42,679 nt of DNA, taken from IMG/VR virus record IMGVR_UViG_3300048588_000379, positions 1-42,679 of that record; one strand, 5' to 3'. Under the pieces are notes generated by a model. It was not told the DNA's origin, did not search any database, and worked only from the letters and a program-made list of their open reading frames with translations. This document shows, piece after piece, positions 6,774-15,273 of this stretch. This DNA is from a virus. The first letter of the stretch is position 1. Each line of letters starts with the position of its first letter. A program made the position numbers and the translations under genes.

Positions 6774-7045
6774 TGCTGGCTCCTTCTGATTTCTCTGATG
6801 TCTTGGTGCATGGCTTCAAGCCGTTTTTCGAGTTGTTGCCATTCTTGGCGTGGAACCGATTGCGATTCGATGCGTTGGAATTTCTGTTCTATTCGCGCTT
6901 CAATGGCTACGTTTTGGGCGCTTAGGGTCTTGAACATGAACGTGATTCCCATCACCAATGCGGTGAGCATGATAAGCGTGAACAAGCGGAATCCGTCTGT
7001 CTCTTTCATTCTGTCCCAAAGCTGGAATAATAGGCTGTATGGCAT
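6770..7045 (-). CDS. Membrane-anchored coiled-coil protein, spanin/holin-like, 91 aa
   Basis: One transmembrane segment at about 19-38 (RLFTLIMLTALVMGITFMF) followed by a coiled coil (VAIEARIEQKFQRIE ... LEKRLEAMHQDIREIRRSQQ). This layout of a short cytoplasmic N-terminus, one helix and a long periplasmic coiled coil is that of Rz-type inner-membrane spanins and of some small holin-associated proteins. It lies 45 bp downstream of the lysozyme gene and overlaps the next gene. No lipoprotein (o-spanin) partner is visible. Confidence 0.7.
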   Translation of the reverse strand: MPYSLLFQLWDRMKETDGFRLFTLIMLTALVMGITFMFKTLSAQNVAIEARIEQKFQRIESQSVPRQEWQQLEKRLEAMHQDIREIRRSQQ

Positions 7046-7090
7046 ATGATCGCGGGATGGGTTAGATGTTACAGTTAAGATTGTCTAATG

Positions 7091-7528
7091 TCATAATTTC
7101 TCAGCGATGCCGGAACGCATGACATCGGAAAGACGTTTCGCCCGGGCGGGTGAATCGTGTTGCGCCCACTTGGAATCGAGCATTTCGATGGATGCCTTGA
7201 CGTAGTCGCCGGACTGCAAAGCGTTGAGGAACTTCTTGAACCGGAGAACACCACCCATGCCCATCTGAAATACCATTGACAGTAGCACGTTGAACCGCGC
7301 ATCATCAAGTTTCAAAGCCCACGGCAGATGCCGTGTAATTTCGACTGTGACGCGCGATATGTCGTTAGCCAACAGGTAGTCCGATTCGTCTTGCGATATG
7401 CCCGTATCCTCAAGATTACGCCCTACTCCGATGGTCAGCTTCCCCGCCGTGCATCTGTAAGGTTTTAGCCGTTCCCCTTCGTCACGTTTGAGCAAGGTGA
7501 TGAGGTACATGAGTTGGTCTGATTTCAT
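7091..7528 (-). CDS. T4-type lysozyme endolysin (glycoside hydrolase 24), 145 aa
   Basis: Muramidase that cleaves peptidoglycan at lysis. The catalytic pattern E-8aa-C-5aa-T is present: E17 in KRDEG, C26 in PYRCTAG, T32 in LTIGVGRN, the C variant of the T4 E-D-T triad. The C-terminal half has the usual helical bundle (FNVLLSMVFQMGMGGVLRFKKF). No signal peptide or signal-anchor is seen, so export would need a holin. The start at 7528 matches the family N-terminus; an in-frame ATG at 7570 would add 14 residues. Confidence 0.93.
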   Translation of the reverse strand: MKSDQLMYLITLLKRDEGERLKPYRCTAGKLTIGVGRNLEDTGISQDESDYLLANDISRVTVEITRHLPWALKLDDARFNVLLSMVFQMGMGGVLRFKKFLNALQSGDYVKASIEMLDSKWAQHDSPARAKRLSDVMRSGIAEKL

Positions 7529-7535
7529 AGGATGG

Positions 7536-7631
7536 TCAGCTTTTGGGTGATGTTTGCTTAACCGCGTCATCGTTGCGATAAAGTTCCGTGTAGAGGGTCG
7601 GGATGCCGAGTAAGTCTTTGATTACAGCCAT
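7536..7631 (-). CDS. Tiny ORF between lectin and lysozyme genes, 31 aa
   Basis: MAVIKDLLGIPTLYTELYRN followed by DDAVKQTSPKS. Its ATG lies within the last codons of the lectin-like gene, and its TGA is 7 bp before the lysozyme ATG, so ribosomes could pass along the three genes. The amphipathic N-terminal half is plausible for a small phage protein; coding status is not certain. Confidence 0.4.
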   Translation of the reverse strand: MAVIKDLLGIPTLYTELYRNDDAVKQTSPKS

Positions 7632-8359
7632 TTGTTAGCAAGATAAGATTCAAGTACCTGTAATTCGGTCACGGATAAGGCGCGTTGATATACGATGAGT
7701 TCGCATAAAATTCCATTCAAGTAAGACCCCGGTATGGTAGACGAACCGACAAACGTCATTTGCGAATCGGTGTTGGATGAGTTCCCCGCCGTCTGAAAAG
7801 CCGTATCCACTTGCGACACGCCATTTATCCTTATTCCCGCCGTAGCGACCGAGTATCTTAAAAGACCTGTTTGCACAACAAGATTCGCGTTAGACGTACC
7901 CCCCGCAATCAAGACATCCGTATCACCATCCTCCCTTCGTGTTCCCGTCTGCCATTGAGTAGTAGACACACCCAAAAGAGCGCGGGTTCCCGTTCCGGCA
8001 GGGCGCATTGCAAACGCCCGTTGTGTCGTGGATGCCGTGTACTGAACCACCGCTATCATCGTAAGGCCACTCACATTTCGTCCCAACGTCAAACTCGCCG
8101 CGTTCCCCGTCAAGTAGTCATTGGTCCCGTCGAAATCAGGAACAGGCTTGCCTTTGACCGTAGTGATTGCGGGACGGTTCTCTTCGGCAGGAGCCGAGAA
8201 GTGCCGTCCGTTGCCCGATTGGTCGTTCCACACGTCCAGCGCACCGCCTACAAGCGTCTGCCCCCGTTCGTCAAGCCATAGACCGAGATTGGGTATGAGT
8301 TTCGGAGTGTCACCGAACGCACCCCCCATCTGCGCCGTCAACAGTGGTGGGAGGCTCAT
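7622..8359 (-). CDS. LamG/concanavalin-like lectin domain protein, probable adsorption protein, 245 aa
   Basis: The protein shows the laminin-G-like jelly-roll signature of phage receptor-binding proteins: GLWLDERGQT, VWNDQSGNGRHFSAP, VPDFDGTNDYLTG, and near the end LNGILCELIVYQRALS followed by LQVLESYLANKW. Such domains bind sugars, so it probably acts at the tail tip or in fibres on the cell-surface glycan. It overlaps the preceding gene by ATGA and closes the adsorption gene group before lysis. Confidence 0.85.
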   Translation of the reverse strand: MSLPPLLTAQMGGAFGDTPKLIPNLGLWLDERGQTLVGGALDVWNDQSGNGRHFSAPAEENRPAITTVKGKPVPDFDGTNDYLTGNAASLTLGRNVSGLTMIAVVQYTASTTQRAFAMRPAGTGTRALLGVSTTQWQTGTRREDGDTDVLIAGGTSNANLVVQTGLLRYSVATAGIRINGVSQVDTAFQTAGNSSNTDSQMTFVGSSTIPGSYLNGILCELIVYQRALSVTELQVLESYLANKWL

Positions 8360-8619
8360 CGGATGATCGAGATAGATGTGGCGGTGGTTCCCGACGCGAA
8401 GATCCGGTCGAAGCTACCCACATAGTGGATGACCCCGCCGACGAACGTGCGCGTGATGGTGTTTCCGGATGCGACCGACCGGAACGATACCGCCCCTGTC
8501 GTGTCCTGCATGAACGCCAGTGGGTACGTCTCGTTTTCGGGGTTTTCGAAGTCCGCCGACGAGACGTCCACGGTTTTCCAAGCGGTGCCTGGTATGGTTT
8601 TGATGTTGCCTGAGTTCAT
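8356..8619 (-). CDS. Small tail-associated protein, 87 aa
   Basis: Beta-rich protein (NSGNIKTIPGTAWKTVDVSS ... TTGAVSFRSVASGNTITRTF). The start at 8619 overlaps the stop of the preceding tail gene as ATGA, and its stop overlaps the lectin gene start likewise, so it belongs to the tail/adsorption operon. The size and beta-sandwich look fit a small spike, decoration or fibre-capping protein. Not recognised. Confidence 0.75.
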   Translation of the reverse strand: MNSGNIKTIPGTAWKTVDVSSADFENPENETYPLAFMQDTTGAVSFRSVASGNTITRTFVGGVIHYVGSFDRIFASGTTATSISIIR

Positions 8620-9938
8620 AGTATGATCAGTTTTTGGTTTGATGTTTGCGTGGCGATGGAATACACCGTGTCGCTCCATGCGGATTCGGTCACACCGTCG
8701 GATACTTTGACGCGGTACACGAATGTTTCATCGGCCGGCTGTGTGTCGGTAGTCTCGCAGCCCTGCCACTCAGCCTCGATGTTATTTCGCCGTTGGAATG
8801 TCTGCGTAAGTCCGCCTCCGTCCGTGGTTAGGGTGTTGATTAGTCCGGAACGGGATAAGAATAGGTTCGGGTTGGGGTTGAACGGTATTTCAGGCTCGAT
8901 GTCCGGTTCAGGCTCAACGGGTGGTTCGGGTTCGGGGATGGGAACGATTGCCGATACGGTCACGGGGTCGGTAGAGTACAAAGCCGTGTCGGATTCCGTT
9001 TCGCCGTCAAGATGGGTGATAGTGAATACGGATGTTCCGTTATCCTCTAAGAGATATTCCCATTGCTTGCCCCGTGACGTGCCGAAATAGCCGTTCGACG
9101 TGATGGACGATTCGCCTACACCTTCATAGATCAATTCGTCATTCCGGTAGATTCGCACTGTCTCAGACTGCCCGAATACCGGACACCAAAACAGATACAT
9201 GGGATAGCCACGAATCACACCGTCAACACGATACGTTCCGGCGATGTAAGCCCACAGCGCCCACGGGCTGAGAAGGTCGTAAGATTCCGGTGCGAATGCG
9301 GTAACGGGAACCAACCCGAACCCGTTCTGAATATCCTTGACCGGATAGTCCGGCATTGCCTGAATGAACGCCTTACGGGTCTGAATCTTTGTCAGCCCCA
9401 AGTCAACGAATGAGGCGAAGTGTCCGGCGCTTGTGGATGCCGTTTCGTTTGTGAACGTGTCGGTCGTGAATCCCGCACCCGCTACGCCGTCCTCCCACCC
9501 GAAACACTTGTACCCGCCTTGACGGATGTTCTCTGTGACCCCGCCACCCATCCACCAAATATCGGAGCCGTACTCTTGTTGGGTTCCCGAATTTCCCATT
9601 GCAGAGAACACGGCTTGCACGTTGGTCGTGCTTAGAATCGAATCAAGGTCACGTTCATAGGTACGCCCACCTGATGCCGAATAGGAATAGACGATGATGG
9701 AATAATCATCGTTCGATTGGACGTAGGATATGAGCGCTGTCGATGATGCGACGGTCGCATGAACCGGAGCGTAACCTGTGAACAGTTCCGGTCTGCCTGT
9801 CGAAATCACGATGTCAGCCGTCCATCCGTTCGGTGCGACCGCTAAAAACGCCTCCTTCACCTTGCGCTCATGGCTTGAAGCCTGCGCAGGTGTCGAAGTT
9901 GTTCCGAAGTCTAATCCGAAGATGAGGGCTTTTGGCAT
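8616..9938 (-). CDS. Tail protein with subtilase-like N-terminal domain and fibronectin-like C-terminus, 440 aa
   Basis: Residues 1-215 resemble a compact subtilisin (S8) fold: D10 in IFGLDFGTT, H60 in APVHATVASS, the oxyanion-type N116 in FSAMGNSGTQ, S170 in ASTSAGHFAS and a closing NGFGLVPVTAF like the YGYGLVN segment of subtilases. The spacing of the presumed catalytic residues is shorter than usual and the H and S motifs are degenerate, so activity is doubtful. A Pro-Glu linker (333-355) leads to a beta-sandwich (FVYRVKVSDGVTESAWSD), fibronectin-III-like. By position it is a tail-tip or fibre protein. Confidence 0.75.
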   Translation of the reverse strand: MPKALIFGLDFGTTSTPAQASSHERKVKEAFLAVAPNGWTADIVISTGRPELFTGYAPVHATVASSTALISYVQSNDDYSIIVYSYSASGGRTYERDLDSILSTTNVQAVFSAMGNSGTQQEYGSDIWWMGGGVTENIRQGGYKCFGWEDGVAGAGFTTDTFTNETASTSAGHFASFVDLGLTKIQTRKAFIQAMPDYPVKDIQNGFGLVPVTAFAPESYDLLSPWALWAYIAGTYRVDGVIRGYPMYLFWCPVFGQSETVRIYRNDELIYEGVGESSITSNGYFGTSRGKQWEYLLEDNGTSVFTITHLDGETESDTALYSTDPVTVSAIVPIPEPEPPVEPEPDIEPEIPFNPNPNLFLSRSGLINTLTTDGGGLTQTFQRRNNIEAEWQGCETTDTQPADETFVYRVKVSDGVTESAWSDTVYSIATQTSNQKLIIL

Positions 9939-10883
9939 TTAGTTGTAGGATTTGATGCTCAATAGAAAATCATCGAGTATTCCATCTTGAAACTGTCCAT
10001 CCCTCAATGTGTTTATCGTGTATACGTTATTGCTCGTCTTGACTACAGAAACTATCACCCTCTCATTTATATCCGCGTCATCCAACAAATAGACCATCTT
10101 TGGTTGCGTGGCTCCCCACCCGTTCTCATAGGTGATTGTGTACACACCCACCATTGACCTCGCAAATACTATTGGGCCACCTAAAGTGTTTATTTGAACA
10201 AATGTGGTCGGCGCATTTGTACCCGTCTGGCTAACCCGAGCCGTGTATTCATAATAACCAACAGCCGGACGCGGTGAGTTCTCATCGTTGCCTAAATATA
10301 GCATAGACGCAAAGCCACTCCTAACAAAACTCAGCATCTCCCCTTCCTTGAGCGGACTATTGGCTGTAGTTGGCAAGACAGGATTGTTATAGTCGGGTGT
10401 ACTCCCGTCAAATACAACAATACCACTTGTGCGGGCTACATCATTCTCATTACCTACATAAAGGGTTTCAACACCCTCATCATCCACATACATCACCCGT
10501 ATCCCCTTCGGTAGCGTGGTCGGTAGCGTGGTGGTGCTAAAGATTTCCCGATACGGCGATGAGACGTAGATACCGTCCAAGCACAATGCGTACCAATCAT
10601 CCGCGCCCGTGATTTCGATGGGTTCTCCGTCCGCGTCGGATAGCAATACAATCGAAACCGGATTCGTCGTGCTTGGTGCGGGGTCTAATGCGTCCGCGTA
10701 GGTCTTTGCGTTGGCGAAGGTCGTGAAGTACGGCGCTAAATTAGAAGCCGTGCCGAAGACGTACAACCGCCGTGCGGGGGTTCTGAGCTGTGACAATATC
10801 TTCGCCGCGATCGCCGCGTCCTGTCCGGCCGTGGTCATTCTCAGTACAAGGGGCGCGCCGTATAGGGAATCGTTTTCTGGCAT
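9939..10883 (-). CDS. Tail/adsorption structural protein, 314 aa
   Basis: Beta-rich protein with a short alpha/beta N-terminal domain (ARRLYVFGTASNLAPYFTTF). A segment VDDEGVETLYVGNENDVART is repeated in style downstream as SMLYLGNDENSPRP, and the protein ends in strand-rich sequence to DFLLSIKSYN. It lies directly between the BppU-like and subtilase-like genes, with the next gene starting without a gap. Composition (Thr, Asn, Gly, Tyr) is typical of tail fibre proteins. No family recognised. Confidence 0.75.
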   Translation of the reverse strand: MPENDSLYGAPLVLRMTTAGQDAAIAAKILSQLRTPARRLYVFGTASNLAPYFTTFANAKTYADALDPAPSTTNPVSIVLLSDADGEPIEITGADDWYALCLDGIYVSSPYREIFSTTTLPTTLPKGIRVMYVDDEGVETLYVGNENDVARTSGIVVFDGSTPDYNNPVLPTTANSPLKEGEMLSFVRSGFASMLYLGNDENSPRPAVGYYEYTARVSQTGTNAPTTFVQINTLGGPIVFARSMVGVYTITYENGWGATQPKMVYLLDDADINERVIVSVVKTSNNVYTINTLRDGQFQDGILDDFLLSIKSYN

Positions 10884-10886
10884 GAG

Positions 10887-11294
10887 CTATTGTGGTATCA
10901 GGGTTAGTCCGAGGGTGTTGTCGAGTGTCCCGCGACCCCAAGGCCAGCGGGTGCCGTCCGGCAGTACCGCCATCAGGTCGAACCAAAGGATGCCGAACCG
11001 AACGGCCTGCCAGTCTTCGGCCTCGGCTTTGAACAGGAAATAACTTTCGCCGTCAAGGGTCAGCCATTCAAGCGTCCCGTCGTCGGTGTCGAATGTGAAC
11101 AGCGCTTCTTCGTTTCGCGGTTCGGCCTTGACGGTCGCGATCACGCGGCTGATCGTGGAGTAATCGAACGGGGTCACCGTATCGCCTGCCACCGTCTCGA
11201 ATTTGACCAACTGCACAAACGTACCGCCCTTGTAGCCGGACAGTTCAAATTTGGCGGGTCGATTCCCGATGATTTTGACGGTGGAGGTACTCAT
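10887..11294 (-). CDS. Baseplate/tail-fibre attachment domain protein (BppU-N-like), 135 aa
   Basis: Single beta-sandwich domain: KFELSGYKGGTFVQLVKF ... YSTISRVIATVKAEP ... ILWFDLMAVLPDGTRWPWGRG. This pattern, strand-rich with the W-x-DL and DG-x-GxG turns, is that of upper-baseplate/fibre N-terminal domains that link fibres to the tail tip. It is the first gene of the adsorption/lysis group and has its own upstream element (GAATTTTTGTACAA, 11338-11351), suggesting separate transcription. Confidence 0.7.
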   Translation of the reverse strand: MSTSTVKIIGNRPAKFELSGYKGGTFVQLVKFETVAGDTVTPFDYSTISRVIATVKAEPRNEEALFTFDTDDGTLEWLTLDGESYFLFKAEAEDWQAVRFGILWFDLMAVLPDGTRWPWGRGTLDNTLGLTLIPQ

Positions 11295-11337
11295 GGGGGA
11301 AATGTACGCAACCTAAGTACGTGGTTGTAATAAACCG

Positions 11338-11351
11338 TTGTACAAAAATTC
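11338..11351 (-). promoter_or_regulatory. Candidate late promoter element 2
   Basis: Minus strand GAATTTTTGTACAA, identical to the element at 21276-21289 and, like it, exactly 43 bp before an ATG (here 11294). The following 43 bp also share TACAA, CTTA and CGTA blocks at similar places. It lies in the only sizeable gap (11295-11357) of the tail gene cluster, which fits a second late start point. It does not match TAnnTTTG, so a different sigma factor or activator would be needed. Confidence 0.45.
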
Positions 11352-11357
11352 GGGGGT

Positions 11358-12830
11358 TTAGACCGGCGTAAGCGTCACCGCCGTAACGTTTCCCGCCGTG
11401 ACAACCACGCTGTCGGTGTCCACGAGCGCGCCGTTGGTCGCCCTTACGGTGTAGGTGCCGGGTGGCACTTCGAAACGCACCGCGTCGCCGGGATAGTTGC
11501 GCCCCGTATCCCAAAAATCGTCGATGCTCACCACGCCTACGCCACCGGCCACCGTCACGTCGATGTAGCCGGACGGCTCTTCGGCAAGCACCAAGCACTG
11601 CAACGCTTCGGTGCGGTTCCATGACAGGTTCAGCGTCGCATATCGCGCGCGGACAAGGTATGCCGTTCCACCGAAACACATCCAGAACGGAAACAGCGGA
11701 TCAATCAGATCGGACGGCGCTACGGCGAATATGATCGGCGCGCCTTTGCCCAAAGTCTCACGGATCACGAACACGCTCGCCTCTGTCAGCAGATACGCTG
11801 TGGCGGGGGTTGACGGGTCAACGTAGGTCGCGTTGGCGTAGATCAGGTACGTGGGCGCGTCGCGGTAGGATAATCCCGCAGGTGTTCCGGTCGTGGCGTG
11901 GTCGGTCAGGTTCCAACGCAGGTCTCGGTCGTACTGCGGTTGCCGTGTGTTGTCGTCGGTCGGCGGGTCGAGTTCCACGCCATCGGCAAGTACGCGGTAA
12001 TACCCGTATCCTGGCGATGATATTTGAATGGACGCTTCGCCTTTGTCGTCTGCGATGCGGTCGATCAGTTGGGGCTTGATATTGATGGCAAGGCGCGTCG
12101 AACCTTCGATTCGCACGCCGTCCTCTAGGAACCGTTCCATGTGCATCAAGGTGTTCAGACCCAATCGCCACGAAAACCCGTACACGTACTGGAACAGTTC
12201 GGCAAGCGCTTCGTTGAGTTCGAGCACCGTATCGTCGGCATACAGATCCGGATTGAACTCGGTGCCGAACAGACCTGTCGGGATGGCGACGGACGGCGCT
12301 TGACCTTCCGGCCTCCAATCGTGGAAAATGGTGCCGATTCCGGATGTCGCGCCGGTGAACACGGATTGGAACAGCCATGTATAAACCGTCTGCACAGGGG
12401 ATACGGACGTGAGCCTGTCCACCGTGATGTTCTTGGATGCGCCCCATGATCCTGCGAACGACATCGACAGCGGAATGACCTGCTCCGCGTCAAGAGGACG
12501 GCGTATGGCAAGCGGAAGCAGAAACCCGTCGAAGAACAGCGCGCCGTTGCGGTACAGGCGCGCAAGGATCAGAACGCTCCCGTTGGCTCGGATGTCGGCA
12601 TTCAACAGCGTCAGTTGAGCCGGTGAAAAGTACGCCGTGAATTTCAGATTGGAACCGCACAGTCCGTACAGGTTCGTCCGGTTGGCGAGTTCGTATTGAA
12701 TCGTCACGCCCTCTTTGACGGTAAACGTGTTGATAGCCGGTGGCGAGACCTCATCGGTCAGCACGTCAAGCGTCCAGAACTGATTGCGGTTGTCCACCCA
12801 TTGCGCCTGATATTTGATCTCGTAACTCAT
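11358..12830 (-). CDS. Tail tip / distal tail structural protein, 490 aa
   Basis: Large beta-rich protein directly after the tape-measure gene, the usual place of distal-tail or tail-hub proteins. The N-terminus (MSYEIKYQAQWVDNRNQFWT) and segments such as FDGFLLPLAIRRPL and FSWRLGLNTLMHMERFLEDG look like a receptor-side tail protein. The last 70 residues form a PEGA/carboxypeptidase-regulatory-like beta-sandwich (SGYIDVTVAGG ... FEVPPGTYTVRATNG ... VTLTPV), which often binds surface polymers. The assignment to tail tip rests on position. Confidence 0.75.
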   Translation of the reverse strand: MSYEIKYQAQWVDNRNQFWTLDVLTDEVSPPAINTFTVKEGVTIQYELANRTNLYGLCGSNLKFTAYFSPAQLTLLNADIRANGSVLILARLYRNGALFFDGFLLPLAIRRPLDAEQVIPLSMSFAGSWGASKNITVDRLTSVSPVQTVYTWLFQSVFTGATSGIGTIFHDWRPEGQAPSVAIPTGLFGTEFNPDLYADDTVLELNEALAELFQYVYGFSWRLGLNTLMHMERFLEDGVRIEGSTRLAINIKPQLIDRIADDKGEASIQISSPGYGYYRVLADGVELDPPTDDNTRQPQYDRDLRWNLTDHATTGTPAGLSYRDAPTYLIYANATYVDPSTPATAYLLTEASVFVIRETLGKGAPIIFAVAPSDLIDPLFPFWMCFGGTAYLVRARYATLNLSWNRTEALQCLVLAEEPSGYIDVTVAGGVGVVSIDDFWDTGRNYPGDAVRFEVPPGTYTVRATNGALVDTDSVVVTAGNVTAVTLTPV

Positions 12831-12834
12831 GGGA

Positions 12835-15273
12835 TTATATGAATGACGACCTCACATCGTCCGCGCGTTGGTTGGCAAGCCGAATCACTTCGTTGTCGAT
12901 TTGGCCGACTACCTGAACGGTGATCGATTGCATGCTCGATTCACGGCGACCCGTTCTGCCTGCATCCATAGCCTCGGTGCTTGGTGGTGTGATGATTTCA
13001 CGACCCCTTCGTTTATCCCTGTTGGCGTAGTAATCGCCGTCACCGAACGATGCGCCGAACGAACTTCCGCTACCAACGCCGGAAAGCGCCGCGCGAGCCT
13101 GGTTGAACAGCAGGTTAATGGACCCACCGATCGCCGCCGCCGCCGCGATGTTGAAAGGGAACGGCACGGTTGCGAACACCGATGCCATACCAGACGCGAT
13201 CGACGCGGCCAATTTCGCCTGCACGACGCGGAACACTTCGTCGATGACGGAGTTCGCCAAATCGCGCTCAGATCTGATCTGCCGGTTCTGTTGAGTGATG
13301 ATATCGTTGATTGTACGCGCCATAATCATGGCCTCGGTCATACGGGCCTTCATCCGACGGTCGATCTCTTTTATCGTCTCCTCCGTCGTCTCCTGCTCGT
13401 TGGAGATGATCTGCGCCTGCATATCCTCGTTGCGGGCGATCATGCCGTCGATGAACGCTTGGTCCCAATCGACCGCGCCCAGTTGTTCTGCGGTTCGTAT
13501 TTCATCCATCTTCGCCCAGAACGCGACTTCGAGTTCGAGTTTCTTGTCCCAAAACGCTTGGTCGGCTTCGAGTTCGGCGGTAAGGAACGCCTGCAATGAC
13601 TCGGATTGCGCGTTCAGCCGTGCGAGTTCGGCTTCAGCGGCGCGCTTGACGCGTTCGGCCTGCTCGGATTCGCGCTCCTTTCGGGCTTGCTCTGTGCGCG
13701 ACTCGATCACGTCGGTGAGTTGCAGGACGCCGTTGAGCTCTGATTGGGCTTCGGCGGATGTCTCTACGGCGCTGTTGTAAGCGGTAAGCGCGGCCAATGC
13801 GCCAGATGTGGACACTCCCGCACCTTGTAACGCGGCCTGCGTCTGTCCGGCCTCCACAGCAAGCCTTCCGATGATGTCGACCTGCTCCTCCAATGATTTG
13901 TTCAGTATGTCAAGACCAGGACGCGCGACGGCGATGGCGTTGATCTCCTTGTTCAATTCCACCTGTGTCCGAAGCACATCCGCCTCGGCGCTTACCGCCT
14001 TGGTGAACGCGTCCTGATACAGTTCCTGCGCGGCCTGCAACCGGATGCGCTCGGTGTACTGATCGTTGACGGATTTGACCGCCGTAGCCAAATCCTCGTT
14101 CGATACGGTTTCAAGGTCGAGTTTTCCAACGATGTCCGGCGATAGCCTGCCGAGTTCGCGCAGCGCGGCGTTCCGGTTCTCCATTGACAGGTTTCCGTCG
14201 GTTACCGATTTGGCCACCGCCATGAACTGCGCCTGCTCGTCGCGCAGTTTGTCCGACAGCCGGATGGCCGTGAACGATATCGCCTGTTGCACGAGGTCTT
14301 TCATGGAACGCACGAACGGCTCGGTGCCGTTGAGGATCAGCGTACCGAAATTCTCCTTCAGGTCGGCGGTCAGGTTCTTGAGTTGCTCGATCTGTCCGGT
14401 GGGGGTCTGCGCCAATGCCTCGGCTGTGCCTTTGACCTGAATTTCCACTTGTTTGAGTAGCGCAACCTGGGCGCCGTACAAGTCGCCCTGCGCGTGCAGG
14501 TTCTTGATGTTCTCGATCTGCGTTTTCGAAAACGACACCCCGACCTCGCGTAGCGCCGATAGTCCGATGGTCGGGTCCTCAAGGGCCTTGCCTAATTGCT
14601 TGGTCGCCTGTTCAAGCGTACCGAATCCGGTCGCGGACAAATCCGTTGCCGCCTTCAATGTGCGTTCGAACACGTCACCGGCGATGGAACGGAACGTCAG
14701 GAGCATAGCCTGCGCCTCCAATATCTGCTCGTCGCCGAACGTGGTCATGGCTTGGATTTCCGACGCCATTTCGCGCAGCTGCTTGGCCGTGAATCCCGCC
14801 GCCATGCCCGTGGTTTTCACCAATGACTCCACGCGTTGCTCTGCCTGTTGCTGACGCTTGGCAAGTTCCACGGCCTCCGATGCGGTGCGAACAAACGCCT
14901 TGCCTACTTCGAACACCGCTTTGGCCGCCAATGCCGCAGCCGCAACCGCGCCCAATCCCCATTGCTTGGTGGACTGCTCGGCGCGATCCGTCACACCTTG
15001 AAGGCGCAATTTCTCCTCGGTCAACGCCCGTATGCGTTTATTGTAGTTGTCAACGATCTGAGGGTTGGCGAAACGGTTGCGCGATTCGGTCAGCGATTTG
15101 ATCCGGCGCGTCAGGTCGTCCACGCTTCCGGCCTGCGCCTTAATGTCGCGCTGACCCACCTTGGAACCTTGCTCGAACGCCTTGTTCGTCTTAGCGACCT
15201 CGTCGCCCATTTTCTTGACGACCTCGGTTGCCCCGTCGTCGCGAATCCGGATGACGTATTCTACGGATTTCAT
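12835..15273 (-). CDS. Tail tape-measure protein, 812 aa
   Basis: Sets tail length and takes part in DNA ejection. Long helical protein with coiled coils at the start (DDLTRRIKSLTESRN) and throughout, hydrophobic segments near 108-125 (GAVAAAALAAKAVFEVGKAF) and 700-745 (ASIASGMASVFATVPFPFNI onward), and the phage tape-measure motif region QVALLKQVEIQVKGTAEALA. By the usual rule of about 0.15 nm per residue it predicts a tail near 120 nm. It overlaps the chaperone fusion frame by ATGA and precedes the tail tip gene. Confidence 0.93.
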   Translation of the reverse strand: MKSVEYVIRIRDDGATEVVKKMGDEVAKTNKAFEQGSKVGQRDIKAQAGSVDDLTRRIKSLTESRNRFANPQIVDNYNKRIRALTEEKLRLQGVTDRAEQSTKQWGLGAVAAAALAAKAVFEVGKAFVRTASEAVELAKRQQQAEQRVESLVKTTGMAAGFTAKQLREMASEIQAMTTFGDEQILEAQAMLLTFRSIAGDVFERTLKAATDLSATGFGTLEQATKQLGKALEDPTIGLSALREVGVSFSKTQIENIKNLHAQGDLYGAQVALLKQVEIQVKGTAEALAQTPTGQIEQLKNLTADLKENFGTLILNGTEPFVRSMKDLVQQAISFTAIRLSDKLRDEQAQFMAVAKSVTDGNLSMENRNAALRELGRLSPDIVGKLDLETVSNEDLATAVKSVNDQYTERIRLQAAQELYQDAFTKAVSAEADVLRTQVELNKEINAIAVARPGLDILNKSLEEQVDIIGRLAVEAGQTQAALQGAGVSTSGALAALTAYNSAVETSAEAQSELNGVLQLTDVIESRTEQARKERESEQAERVKRAAEAELARLNAQSESLQAFLTAELEADQAFWDKKLELEVAFWAKMDEIRTAEQLGAVDWDQAFIDGMIARNEDMQAQIISNEQETTEETIKEIDRRMKARMTEAMIMARTINDIITQQNRQIRSERDLANSVIDEVFRVVQAKLAASIASGMASVFATVPFPFNIAAAAAIGGSINLLFNQARAALSGVGSGSSFGASFGDGDYYANRDKRRGREIITPPSTEAMDAGRTGRRESSMQSITVQVVGQIDNEVIRLANQRADDVRSSFI

